From contig DATCTV010000037.1 of the NCBI GenBank assembly GCA_036567785.1, positions 124,001 to 188,000 on the forward strand: a stretch of 64,000 nt of DNA. Reading direction: 5' to 3'. Positions 36,735-45,467 of this stretch are shown one piece after another. The position numbers and the translations under genes are program-made. The notes beneath the pieces are model-generated. The model worked only from the letters and a program-made list of their open reading frames with translations. It searched no databases and had not been told where the DNA came from. Each line of letters opens with the position of its first letter. Positions within the stretch are counted from its first letter, which is position 1. Source of the stretch: Desulfomonilia bacterium (GTDB lineage Bacteria; Desulfobacterota; Desulfomonilia; UBA1062).

Positions 36735-38639
36735 TCAGGACTGGTTCAACATCATTGCGAGGTCTTCTAATTCTTCCCAGCGGGCATAAAGGGCGTCGAG
36801 TTCGGCATCCACGGCCTCGAGCCTTGCAATTGCATCATTGATGGTCTTTGCAGCGCTGTTCATCTGAAATGATGCATCATTGAGCTTTTCCGTGAGGCCT
36901 CGTTTTTCCTCTTCGAGCGATTCAATTCTGACCGGGAGTTCAGCAAGTTCGCGCGATTCCTTGAATGAGAGCTTGGTCTTTTCCTTGGGCCTTGCCTCTT
37001 TCTTCGGCATCTCCTTCTTTTTCTGTACCGGTTCAGGCATGACAGGGGAGCGCTGTCTGATATAGTCGTCATAGCCGCCGACATATTCCTGCAAACGTCC
37101 ATTCCCTTCAAGTGCGATGGTCGATGTCACAACATTGTTCAGAAAGGCCCTGTCATGGCTTACGAGCAGTACGGTGCCGCCGTATTCGACCAGCCTGTCC
37201 TCAAGCATTTCCAGTGTATCAGCGTCGAGGTCGTTTGTGGGCTCGTCCATGACAAGGACATTCGAAGGCGTGCTGAAGAGCTTTGCCAGCAGCAGACGGT
37301 TGCGCTCCCCGCCCGAAAGTTTTTTTGCAGGCGAAACTATCTGATCCTTTGTGAAAAGAAAACTCTGTAGATAGCCCATGACGTGCCTGGGGGAGCCGTC
37401 TAAAAATACCATGTCGTTCTTGTCCGCGATATTTTCCATGAGAGTCTTATCATCATCTATCTGTGCCCTCAGCTGGTCGAAGTAGGCGATCTTTATTCGC
37501 GTTCCAATGCGTATGTCGCCCGTCTGAGGCACGAGTCCGCCAAGGAGGATTTTTAAAAGGGTGGTCTTTCCCGAGCCGTTCGGCCCGATTATGCCAACCT
37601 TGTCGCCGCGAATGATGGTGGTGGAAAAATCCTTGATGATCGGGGTATCCGAATAGCCGAAGGTTATGTCTTTTGCATCCACAATGAGCCTGCCGCTCGC
37701 CTCGGCCTGCTGGATATTGATCTTTGCGCTGCCGGTTGAATCCCTCCGCTGAGCCCTTAGCTCTCGCATCTGCATGAGCGCCCTGACCCGGCCTTCATTC
37801 CTTGTGCGCCTGGCTTCAACGCCGCGTCTTATCCATACCTCTTCTCTGGCGAGCTTCTTGTCGAACTCCTGTCTGTGCCTTTCTTCTTCTGCCAGCATTG
37901 CTTCCCTGCGTTCCGCATAAGCATCGTAGCCGCAGGTTAATGAGATGAGTCTGCCCCGGTCGATCTCGACTATACGGTTTGAAAGCCTTCTCAGAAACTC
38001 CCTGTCATGGGAGACGAACATGACGGTCTTTCCGTAATCCCTGAGGAATGCTTCAAGCCATTCGATGGATGAGATATCCAGATGGTTTGTGGGCTCGTCA
38101 AGGAGGAGTATATCGGGTTCCTTCACCAGAGCCCTTGCAAGAAAGACCCTTCTTTTCATACCTGCGGAAAGGGTTTTAAACTCGGCATTTTCATCAAGAC
38201 CGGTATTTGTGATTACGGTTTCCACGTTCAGGTGATGATGCCAGGCCCCTGTGGTTTCAAGCAGATGCTGGACGCGTTCAAGCTTTCTGATATCGGATTC
38301 ACTGCTGTTTGAAGCGATTCTGGCGGTGAGATCATGGTATTCCCTTAACAGTTCGATATGTTCCATACCGCCTGATGCAACTACGTCATAGACGCTTCCG
38401 CTCAGATTATCAGGAACCTCCTGCGGGAGCAAAGATGTCCTTATATCGCCGTTTTTTATGATACCGCCTTCATCCGGCATGATTTCGCCGGCGATAAGTT
38501 TCATGAGAGTTGATTTGCCCGAGCCGTTGCGGCCGACAAGGCCTATACGCTCGCCGGTCTCGATGTTGAGGTCTGCGCAGTCAAGGATCAGGGGGCCGCC
38601 GAACCTTATTGAGACGTTATTTACTGTTAAGAGACGCAA
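36735..38639 (-). CDS. uup: ABC-F family ATPase, Uup type
   Basis: Soluble protein of 634 residues with two ABC ATPase modules and no membrane span. First module: GLVGRNGSGKST near 34, signature LSAGMKRR, Walker B ILLLDEPTNHLD. Second module: GIIGPNGSGKTT near 350, LSGGERNR, LVMDEPTNDLD. The C-terminal coiled coil (about 560-630, Lys/Glu-rich) is the DNA/ribosome-binding tail typical of Uup. The start is TTG 38639, with no better alternative in frame. ABC-F proteins relieve ribosome stalling. The gene follows rnhA after 18 bases in the same direction, so both probably share a transcript. Confidence 0.88.
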   Translation of the reverse strand: MRLLTVNNVSIRFGGPLILDCADLNIETGERIGLVGRNGSGKSTLMKLIAGEIMPDEGGIIKNGDIRTSLLPQEVPDNLSGSVYDVVASGGMEHIELLREYHDLTARIASNSSESDIRKLERVQHLLETTGAWHHHLNVETVITNTGLDENAEFKTLSAGMKRRVFLARALVKEPDILLLDEPTNHLDISSIEWLEAFLRDYGKTVMFVSHDREFLRRLSNRIVEIDRGRLISLTCGYDAYAERREAMLAEEERHRQEFDKKLAREEVWIRRGVEARRTRNEGRVRALMQMRELRAQRRDSTGSAKINIQQAEASGRLIVDAKDITFGYSDTPIIKDFSTTIIRGDKVGIIGPNGSGKTTLLKILLGGLVPQTGDIRIGTRIKIAYFDQLRAQIDDDKTLMENIADKNDMVFLDGSPRHVMGYLQSFLFTKDQIVSPAKKLSGGERNRLLLAKLFSTPSNVLVMDEPTNDLDADTLEMLEDRLVEYGGTVLLVSHDRAFLNNVVTSTIALEGNGRLQEYVGGYDDYIRQRSPVMPEPVQKKKEMPKKEARPKEKTKLSFKESRELAELPVRIESLEEEKRGLTEKLNDASFQMNSAAKTINDAIARLEAVDAELDALYARWEELEDLAMMLNQS

Positions 38640-38657
38640 AGGAAACTGCCCTATGGT

Positions 38658-39386
38658 TCAGATGAGTCCATGCTGAACGGTTGTCCGTTTTTCTTCATAG
38701 TTTATATCCGGAGGCAGGTCTTTTTTCTCTGATGCAGACCTTGCAAGTTCATCGCAACGCTCGTTTTCATCATGCCCCGCATGCCCCTTCAACCATTCGA
38801 AAACGACATCATGCTTTTCGGTAAGCTCAAGCAGCGTCTTCCACAGATCATAATTTTCGGCAGGTTTGTTTCTGGTGCGCATCCAGCCGTTTTTGCGCCA
38901 TTTCTTAGCCCAGCCTTCCATGATGCCCTTGACCACATACTGTGAATCCGTACGAAGAAGTATTCTAGAGGGTTTTTCAAAGAGCTTCAGACCCGCAATG
39001 GCTCCAGTCAGCTCCATGCGGTTGTTTGTCGTCATCCTGAAACCGCCTGAAAGCTCCCGGCGTTTTCCGCCATCGATAATGACGACGCCATAGCCGCCCG
39101 GACCCGGATTGTTTATGCTGCCGCCGTCTGAATAAATGATTATGCGGTTATCGGTATCAGACAGTGGCGATCCGGCAGACGGATCTTTTGCAGGGGCTGA
39201 AGATTTGAACACCCCGGGGTTTTTGAGCCAAGCCTCAGCTTCATGAAGCTTTACGAAACCCTTGAACCTTGCGCCTTCTACACCCCGGACCTGGATTTCA
39301 GCTCCATCAGGCCCGAACCAGGTCGTGTATATGCCCGGCTTTTTGCCTGTGGCCACTGCATAGAAGTTGTTTTTAGGTTTGGTCAT
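38658..39386 (-). CDS. rnhA: Ribonuclease HI with N-terminal viroplasmin domain
   Basis: Protein of 242 residues. Residues 6-55 form a Cauli_VI/viroplasmin-like RNA-DNA hybrid-binding domain (NFYAVATGKKPGIYTTW, then KGFVKLHEAEAWL), as in eukaryotic RNase H1. Residues 83-230 are the RNase H catalytic domain with the acidic residues in YSDGGS, NNRMELTG, RTDSQYV and GHAGHDENERCDELA. It removes the RNA strand from RNA-DNA hybrids. The domain order is seen in some bacteria besides eukaryotes. Followed by uup. Confidence 0.93.
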   Translation of the reverse strand: MTKPKNNFYAVATGKKPGIYTTWFGPDGAEIQVRGVEGARFKGFVKLHEAEAWLKNPGVFKSSAPAKDPSAGSPLSDTDNRIIIYSDGGSINNPGPGGYGVVIIDGGKRRELSGGFRMTTNNRMELTGAIAGLKLFEKPSRILLRTDSQYVVKGIMEGWAKKWRKNGWMRTRNKPAENYDLWKTLLELTEKHDVVFEWLKGHAGHDENERCDELARSASEKKDLPPDINYEEKRTTVQHGLI

Positions 39387-39418
39387 GTTGCTGTTCTTGT
39401 CTGGATGCGCTTCGTTAA

Positions 39419-40156
39419 CTAAAAACCGTCATCGTCCGATTTCACCCCTACGGTGTAGGTGAGCATAAGCTGGAAACCGTTGATATTGGTCGTTCCCGAT
39501 ACATTGCTGAAATTCAGTTTCGACCCGAAGGCGCGCGCGCCAATTCCCATCCAGGAACTGTTCTTGAGCCTGAATTCGATTCCGGCCCGGCCGTAAATCC
39601 CGGGGCCGAATGCCGAAGATGTATTGGTTTGATAGTCGGTTTGAGAAGTGGATACATAATAATTCGACTGGTTGTTGTTCTGACCGAACATCAATATAGG
39701 TCCCAAACCTCCGTATAGGCGTATCCTTTTTCCCATCTCCGCACTCACATACGGGCCGATGGAAAGATCAAGCAGATAAAGCTGGTTGTCGACATGCACA
39801 GTGACCTGACCAGGCACGGTGCCTGCGGCTCTGACGGAATCTGTCATCCAGCTGAAAAGGGCTCCGCCCTCAATGCCTAATGAAACCGGTTTCTTTAATA
39901 TTGGAATACCGCCTTCTACGCCTATGAGGGGCATCCAGGTAAATGTGGATGTTGCTTCAACAGTGGGGTATTCTGTGCTCTGGTAGTTGAGGTTAAGGTT
40001 CGCATAGCGGGCCGCGCCCAGCATTACCTGAACAAGCGAGTACGAATCGTCATTTGCATTCTGACTGGTATCATCATCCGCGAATAAAGGCGTTCCGGCA
40101 ATGAATATTACAAGAAGCAACCATAAGATAATCTGTTTTTTACATAATGATTTCAT
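39419..40156 (-). CDS. Outer-membrane beta-barrel protein
   Basis: Protein of 245 residues with a signal peptide (first 26 residues, ending PLFA). The rest alternates polar and hydrophobic residues in strand-like units (YANLNLNYQS, RIRLYGGLGPILMFG, GIYGRAGIEFRL, WMGIGARAFGSKL) and ends NGFQLMLTYTVGVKSDDDGF. This fits an eight-stranded OmpA/OmpW-like barrel. GGAGGAGAACGGG precedes the ATG. No ligand or partner can be read. Confidence 0.72.
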   Translation of the reverse strand: MKSLCKKQIILWLLLVIFIAGTPLFADDDTSQNANDDSYSLVQVMLGAARYANLNLNYQSTEYPTVEATSTFTWMPLIGVEGGIPILKKPVSLGIEGGALFSWMTDSVRAAGTVPGQVTVHVDNQLYLLDLSIGPYVSAEMGKRIRLYGGLGPILMFGQNNNQSNYYVSTSQTDYQTNTSSAFGPGIYGRAGIEFRLKNSSWMGIGARAFGSKLNFSNVSGTTNINGFQLMLTYTVGVKSDDDGF

Positions 40157-40447
40157 AAACCCGTTCTCCTCCTGTGCATAATTATTATGTGCCCTGCGAT
40201 AATACGGTCATCGGCCGTCCCTGCTGCGGATATCATGCTCCGTATTTATAAACTATGGCTTTTATTTAAAAATTGTCAAGAAACAAGGTTTAGAACAGAG
40301 GGGAATATTTGTGAATTTCATATCATGACTGGTTGAATATCGGCTTTTACCGGACAGGTTTCTTAAAGTATTTTAAATTGACTTGAGCTGTTTTAGTCCG
40401 TAACCTGAAGTTTCAGACTCAATCTTAAACCTGAAAAGGAGGAAGCC

Positions 40448-41626
40448 ATGCCGCTAAAGAGACTTCTGGCAAAACGGACTGAAAACATGGGCGCAAGCGC
40501 GATCAGGGAAATCCTGAAAGTCGTATCCCAGCCCGGCATGGTCTCTCTTGCAGGCGGTATTCCGGCTCCTGAAAGTTTTCCGCTTGAAATAATGACCGAA
40601 CTCACTGCCCGTGTAATCGAAAAGTACGGCAGCCAGGCCTTCCAGTACGACCTGACGGAAGGGTTTACGCCCCTGAGGGAGGTTCTTGCGGATTATCTGA
40701 TAGAAAGGGGCGTAAGGGCGAAACCCGATGAGGTAATAATCGGCACGGGCTCGCAGGGATTTCTCGACGCAATGGGCAAGGCGCTTATAACGCCCGGAGA
40801 CAAGGTGGCGGTAGAGGCGCCGACATATCTCGGCGCAATTCAGGCGCTGAATCCTTACGAGCCTGATTATGTAAGCATCGCAACGGACGACAGCGGCGTC
40901 ATTCCTGAATCGCTTGAAGAGGTGCTTAAAAACAACGAGGTAAAGCTCATATACCTTGTGCCTACATTCCAGAACCCGACCGGAAGGACGATCTCTCTTG
41001 AACGCAGGGAAAAAATCGCATCATTGATCATCAAATACAAGTCACTGCTAATAGAGGACGATCCGTACAGCATGCTCAGGTACCGCGGCGTTCCGCTACC
41101 TCCCATCAAGACAATGGCGCCCGACAACACTGTTTACATAAGCACCCTTTCAAAGGTTTTTGCACCCGGTTTGAGGCTCGGATTCTGCGTGGCCCCGCCC
41201 GTTATCCTCAGATGGCTCGTGCTTGTAAAGCAGGGCGTCGACCTGCATACTAGCACTTTCAATCAGGCCCTTGCAGCAGAATACATGGCCGGAGGCTATC
41301 TCGAGCGGCACCTTCCCAAGATACTGGGCATCTATAAACCGAAGCAGGAGGCGATGCTTAATGCCCTTGGTAAATATTTCCCGTCTGATTTTTATTTTTC
41401 AAGGCCCGAAGGGGGCATGTTCATCTGGGTGGAAGGGAATCTTGATATGGATAAAGTATATGAAAAAGCGATAGAGAAAAACGTTGCATTCGTGCCCGGT
41501 AAATACTTTTTCACTAAAAAAGGCGAAGGCAGAGGCACCATGAGGCTTAATTACACCATGAGCGATGAAGCGACCATCGACAGGGCGATAAAGACGCTTT
41601 CCGAAGTCATAGGAGAGTTTAAATGA
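40448..41626 (+). CDS. PLP-dependent aminotransferase, class I/II (2-aminoadipate/aromatic type)
   Basis: Aminotransferase of 392 residues. Landmarks: MVSLAGGIPAPESFP near 30, YDLTEGFTPLREVLADYL near 77, PTFQNPTGRTIS near 176 and IEDDPYSMLRYRG near 205. The PLP lysine lies in YISTLSKVFAPGLRLGF near 237, followed by substrate-binding Arg residues (GTMRLNYT near 365). This is the LysN/ARO8-like branch related to MocR C-terminal domains. AAAAGGAGGAAGCC is a strong ribosome site. The geranylgeranyl-reductase-like gene starts 21 bases downstream, but a biochemical link is not obvious. Confidence 0.9.
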   Translation: MPLKRLLAKRTENMGASAIREILKVVSQPGMVSLAGGIPAPESFPLEIMTELTARVIEKYGSQAFQYDLTEGFTPLREVLADYLIERGVRAKPDEVIIGTGSQGFLDAMGKALITPGDKVAVEAPTYLGAIQALNPYEPDYVSIATDDSGVIPESLEEVLKNNEVKLIYLVPTFQNPTGRTISLERREKIASLIIKYKSLLIEDDPYSMLRYRGVPLPPIKTMAPDNTVYISTLSKVFAPGLRLGFCVAPPVILRWLVLVKQGVDLHTSTFNQALAAEYMAGGYLERHLPKILGIYKPKQEAMLNALGKYFPSDFYFSRPEGGMFIWVEGNLDMDKVYEKAIEKNVAFVPGKYFFTKKGEGRGTMRLNYTMSDEATIDRAIKTLSEVIGEFK

Positions 41627-41647
41627 ACCTGTTCAGGGGGATCGATA

Positions 41648-43027
41648 ATGGTCCATTATGATTATGACGTTATAGTGGCAGGCGCAGGCCCTGGCGGATG
41701 CGTTGCAGCAATTAAGCTTGCTCAGGCCGGCCACAGGGTGGCCCTGTTCGATTCATCGGATGAAACCACGCTCGGCAAGCCCATAATCATTGAAGCCGAG
41801 AGGTCCATATTCCCTATAGTAGGCGTTGATATGCCCGCAGGCGACATGGTGCCCTACCATGCCGGATGCCTCCGCTACATATCACCCCGGGGGAAAGAGG
41901 TTTTCAGCATCGGAAATAAGGAAAACGCTACACCAATAGGCATGTACCTTGACCGTTATGTAAGGACCCTGCTTGAAGCAGCCAGACGCTCAGGCGCCTC
42001 ATTTTTTGGCGGCCACAGGGTTATTGCGCCGTTAATTTCATCAGGAAGGGCAGCAGGCATCGAATTTGAATCTTCAAAAGGTAAAGGTGCGGCAACGGCA
42101 AGAATCACGATCGACTCAACCGGATTTAATGCCACTCTTGTGAGGGTTCTGCCTCAGGATACTGGCTTTGAGTTTCCTGATGATGACAGGCATGTCGTAA
42201 GCGCGGCCAACAGTTTCAATGAGACGATACCATCTGCGGCTGAAGAGGCGGTGAGATCGGGCAGGCATGGCGACGAAGAGGTGAGGACCAGACTGGGTGA
42301 TTACGGCCCGTACTCAACGGTATATTCCTTCCTCTCCACAAGGAAAAACAGGGCCTATATCCTTATAGGGCTGAAAAAAGCTTTGGAAAAGAGTATCACC
42401 GCCGGACAGGCTGTCGATAATTTTATAAACGATGCAGGGTGGTTCGGCAGAAAAATCCACGGGGGAAAAGGCTATATCCGCATCAGACATTCACTCGACA
42501 AACTTGTTGCCGACGGGTTCATGGCGGTCGGCGAGGCCGCATGCATGGTCTTTCCCATGCACGGAAGCGGCGTCGCATCATCCATGTATGCAGGCCTTCT
42601 TGCTGCAAAGACTGCATCAAGGGCGTTGTTCTCAGACGATACGACCGTACGGGCCCTTTGGCCTTACTCGGCCGAATACCAGACGACAAGGGGCAGGCTG
42701 CTGGCGGCCTATGACGTTACAAGGCTTACCATCGACATGTTCAAGGAAAATGATGTAGCCGACATGATGGAATCCGGGCTCCTTAATAAAGAGGATATTG
42801 TGAACGGACTGCTTATTTCAGACCCTCTAATATCACCTGCCACGCTTCCTGAAAGGATAATGGGCATGGCAAGACATCCGCGCTTTATACCGGTGCTTGC
42901 CGGAATGGGAATGACGCTCAATTCCGTCCTGTCGCACTACAAAAAATACCCGAATGAATATGACCCTGCCGCATTTAATTCATGGCGGCGCAGGAAAAAG
43001 ACACTGTTTAGCCGCCTGCAGGGATAA
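41648..43027 (+). CDS. Geranylgeranyl-reductase-like FAD oxidoreductase
   Basis: Flavoprotein of 459 residues of the geranylgeranyl reductase/FixC-like family. The N-terminal FAD motif is VIVAGAGPGGCVAAIKLAQ. The segment FMAVGEAACMVFPMHGSGVASSMYAGLLAA near 290 is the second FAD-binding motif (G-D-A-A-like, here GEAA) of this family. These enzymes saturate isoprenoid double bonds in archaeal-type lipids, quinones or chlorophyll side chains. The bacterial substrate is uncertain. It lies between an aminotransferase and a CrtC/AttH lipocalin lipoprotein on the same strand, suggesting isoprenoid or lipid chemistry (inference). Confidence 0.85.
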   Translation: MVHYDYDVIVAGAGPGGCVAAIKLAQAGHRVALFDSSDETTLGKPIIIEAERSIFPIVGVDMPAGDMVPYHAGCLRYISPRGKEVFSIGNKENATPIGMYLDRYVRTLLEAARRSGASFFGGHRVIAPLISSGRAAGIEFESSKGKGAATARITIDSTGFNATLVRVLPQDTGFEFPDDDRHVVSAANSFNETIPSAAEEAVRSGRHGDEEVRTRLGDYGPYSTVYSFLSTRKNRAYILIGLKKALEKSITAGQAVDNFINDAGWFGRKIHGGKGYIRIRHSLDKLVADGFMAVGEAACMVFPMHGSGVASSMYAGLLAAKTASRALFSDDTTVRALWPYSAEYQTTRGRLLAAYDVTRLTIDMFKENDVADMMESGLLNKEDIVNGLLISDPLISPATLPERIMGMARHPRFIPVLAGMGMTLNSVLSHYKKYPNEYDPAAFNSWRRRKKTLFSRLQG

Positions 43028-43084
43028 GGAAGCTGAAAAGTTTAATGGCTCAATAGCTCGACAGCTATACACAGGGAGAAGATA

Positions 43085-44176
43085 ATGATGAAAAAACTTG
43101 CAGTTCTCGTAATGATGGCAATGTTTATGGCGGCCTGCGCACCGCGATATACGATAAACCATGATTATCCGAAAGAGCCTTTGAGTTTTCCTAAAGACCA
43201 GGCAGCCCATTACGACGCGCAGACCGAGTGGTGGTACTACACCGGTCATTTCTTTGATGAAGACAGGAACGAATATGGTTTCGAACTCACTTTTTTCAAG
43301 AGGGTGATGAGCGACGACAAGTCTGTTATTTTTAAATTTCCCGCCTACTGGATCAAGGATATAGGAATGGTCGGCCATTTTGCCATAACCGACGTTAACG
43401 GTAAAAAATTCAAATTTGCGCAGAAGACGAATCTTTGCTCTGGATGGAAGGCAGAAAAGGATCGTTACGAGGTTTCCATAGGAGACTGGTCAGTCAGGGA
43501 AGAAGACGGGATACACAAGCTCAAGGCAAACATGAGAGGTTATGAGATCGATCTGGAATTGAAGCCTCTGAAAGACCCCGTTCCGAACGGACCCGGCGGG
43601 ATTGTCGCAAAGGGCAGCGGCTACGGCAATTATTACTATTCGATAACCAGGATCGAAGTAAGCGGTACGCTTAAGGCAGGCGGCAAGACCCTTAAAGTAC
43701 ACGGTGTTTCCTGGATGGACCATGAATACGGTATCATGAAGGTTGCCCCCGGTGTCAAAGGCTGGGACTGGTTCAGTCTTCAGCTCAATGACGGGACCGA
43801 CATAATGATTTACATGATAAAGGATAAAAACGAGATTGTGAAGGAATCGAGCTGTACAATAGTAAACGCCTCAGGAGAATACAATTGGTTGACTCTCTCC
43901 GATATCGAAGTCAAAGACATATCGACATGGAAGAGTCCCAATACCGGTGGTGAGTATCCTTCCCGGTGGGAAATCCGTATAAAGCCGCTCGATCTTACTC
44001 TTAACGTGGTTCCGGTAATGAATGACCAGGAGATGAGGCTGCCGCCCATCGATTACTGGGAAGGGGCAGTTAATTTAAAGGGCACAAGGGAAGGTTCCCC
44101 GGTTCTTGGAAAGGGATATGTCGAGCTTGTCGGTTATTCCAGGAATAAAAGGCCCGGCACACAGAATCTTGAATGA
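43085..44176 (+). CDS. CrtC/AttH-like lipocalin lipoprotein
   Basis: Protein of 363 residues with a signal peptide and lipobox MAACA. It shows the hallmark phrases of the AttH/CrtC (hydroxyneurosporene synthase-like) lipocalin family: QTEWWYYTGHFF near 42, FELTFFKR, a central GGKTLKVHGVSWMDHEYG near 213, and GWDWFSLQLNDGTDIMIYM. Family members hydrate carotenoids or bind hydrophobic ligands. With no carotenoid pathway in view, ligand transport or hydration of another isoprenoid is possible. It follows the flavoprotein after 57 bases. Confidence 0.85.
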   Translation: MMKKLAVLVMMAMFMAACAPRYTINHDYPKEPLSFPKDQAAHYDAQTEWWYYTGHFFDEDRNEYGFELTFFKRVMSDDKSVIFKFPAYWIKDIGMVGHFAITDVNGKKFKFAQKTNLCSGWKAEKDRYEVSIGDWSVREEDGIHKLKANMRGYEIDLELKPLKDPVPNGPGGIVAKGSGYGNYYYSITRIEVSGTLKAGGKTLKVHGVSWMDHEYGIMKVAPGVKGWDWFSLQLNDGTDIMIYMIKDKNEIVKESSCTIVNASGEYNWLTLSDIEVKDISTWKSPNTGGEYPSRWEIRIKPLDLTLNVVPVMNDQEMRLPPIDYWEGAVNLKGTREGSPVLGKGYVELVGYSRNKRPGTQNLE

Positions 44177-44180
44177 ACAC

Positions 44181-44618
44181 TTATAGTGATTCTTCGACCG
44201 ATTTGATAAGCCCGAATTTTCTCAGCTCTTCCAGTATTTTTTTCTGTTCCACCGGTTTATACAGATACAGGTTTGCACCGCCTCTGTAACATGCCTCAAA
44301 TATGTATGCCGGGTTTACGACAGCGGTAATGACGATAATCTTTACGGAATCCGCCACGAGCACGCCCATTTCGCGTTCTATTTTGCGCATCATTTTGATG
44401 GCGTCGATTCCGCCAATCCTCGGCAGCATCAGGTCTATGCAGACAAGGTCGTAAGGCTTGCCCAGTTCGAGTGCAAGGGTGAAGGCCTTAACACAGTCCA
44501 TGCCGTCTTCCGCGGAATCGCAGTAGCCATAATTTTCAAGAATTCGCTCGAGGGCGAGCCTTGATGTCATGCTGACATCGGCCAGGAGGATCTTCAGTTT
44601 ACCATTGCTGTCCGGCAT
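44181..44618 (-). CDS. Single-domain response regulator
   Basis: Receiver-only protein of 145 residues. The phospho-acceptor Asp62 is in YDLVCIDLMLP, the conserved Thr/Ser is in IIVITAV, and the Lys is in YLYKPV. At the acidic pocket the usual Asp-Asp pair is reduced to Ala-Asp (LLADVSM, Asp14), which may weaken Mg2+ binding. No output domain, so it is CheY/Spo0F-like. No kinase is adjacent; the hybrid kinase at 18069 is a distant candidate partner (speculative). Confidence 0.87.
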   Translation of the reverse strand: MPDSNGKLKILLADVSMTSRLALERILENYGYCDSAEDGMDCVKAFTLALELGKPYDLVCIDLMLPRIGGIDAIKMMRKIEREMGVLVADSVKIIVITAVVNPAYIFEACYRGGANLYLYKPVEQKKILEELRKFGLIKSVEESL

Positions 44619-44719
44619 GAATATAATATAGGGCCGATATCCTCAGTTGAAAGGGGTTAAGTATTATTTTTATTTTTTCCGATAACGAGCAAAGAAAGAA
44701 AACACAAAAGGATAATTTT

Positions 44720-45244
44720 ATGGTGAGCTTTTCGCAGATAATAACCGGCTGGCAGCCTTTTTATTCCACGATTGCCGAAGCGGCGGCAACGCTCCTTGGG
44801 CTTCTTTTCGTAGCCGTTTCCCTAAACAGGGCGCACCTTGACCTTGAGGAAAATGCACACCTGATGTCGCTGGCCAGGCAGACGTTTGCCACATATCTCT
44901 TTATCCTTACATTTTCCATAACGGTGCTCATTCCCAAGCAGAGCGGAAAGGGTCTGGGAATTCCGCTGACCTGTATAGGTGTTTACGGGCTTTATCTTGT
45001 CCTTAGGGAGATGGCGTTGCATGTAAGAAAAATCAATGTTTCAGTATCATTAAAGCGCTACGGATGGTCACTGCTTGCATTCATCCTTATGATTTCCTCT
45101 TCGATCCATGTCATTGCCCATGAAGATTCCGGCAGCCTCTATCATATGGTATCGTCCATGTTCATGCTTCTTGTATCTGCAACAAAAAGCTCGTGGATAC
45201 TTCTTGTCGAAATCAGATCGACAAAGACGGCATCCCATAATTAA
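44720..45244 (+). CDS. Small integral membrane protein, unknown
   Basis: Protein of 174 residues with about five hydrophobic segments (15-38, 55-72, 75-97, 112-132, 140-165). It begins MVSFSQIITGWQPFYSTIAEAAATLLGLLFVAVSLN, a pattern I associate with uncharacterised four- to five-helix membrane proteins. AAAAGGATAATTTT precedes the ATG. It stands between the response regulator and the convergent exonuclease VII genes. No catalytic motif seen. Confidence 0.72.
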   Translation: MVSFSQIITGWQPFYSTIAEAAATLLGLLFVAVSLNRAHLDLEENAHLMSLARQTFATYLFILTFSITVLIPKQSGKGLGIPLTCIGVYGLYLVLREMALHVRKINVSVSLKRYGWSLLAFILMISSSIHVIAHEDSGSLYHMVSSMFMLLVSATKSSWILLVEIRSTKTASHN

Positions 45245-45254
45245 ACGAAATACG

Positions 45255-45467
45255 CTATTCGGAAAAGGGTGAGCCGTCATCGATTGATTTGAGGATTTCT
45301 GCGATTTCGACTTCTGTCGATTTGAGGCTCTTCTTGAGGGTTTTTATCATTTCGGATGCGCTCTTTACTGTTTCAGCCAGCCTGTCAACCGGAATGTCGC
45401 CCGAATTCATCTTTTCAACCAGAGCCTCAAGCTCCCTGAGTATTTCCGAATAGGTTTTTTTCTTCAT
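45255..45467 (-). CDS. xseB: Exodeoxyribonuclease VII small subunit
   Basis: 70-residue protein with the XseB pattern: KTYSEILRELEALVEKMNSGDIPVDRLAETVKSASEMIKTLKKSL, two helices forming a hairpin. Its start overlaps the xseA stop by four bases (45464-45467), so the subunits are translationally coupled. It forms the small subunits of the ATP-independent single-strand exonuclease VII. Confidence 0.93.
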   Translation of the reverse strand: MKKKTYSEILRELEALVEKMNSGDIPVDRLAETVKSASEMIKTLKKSLKSTEVEIAEILKSIDDGSPFSE

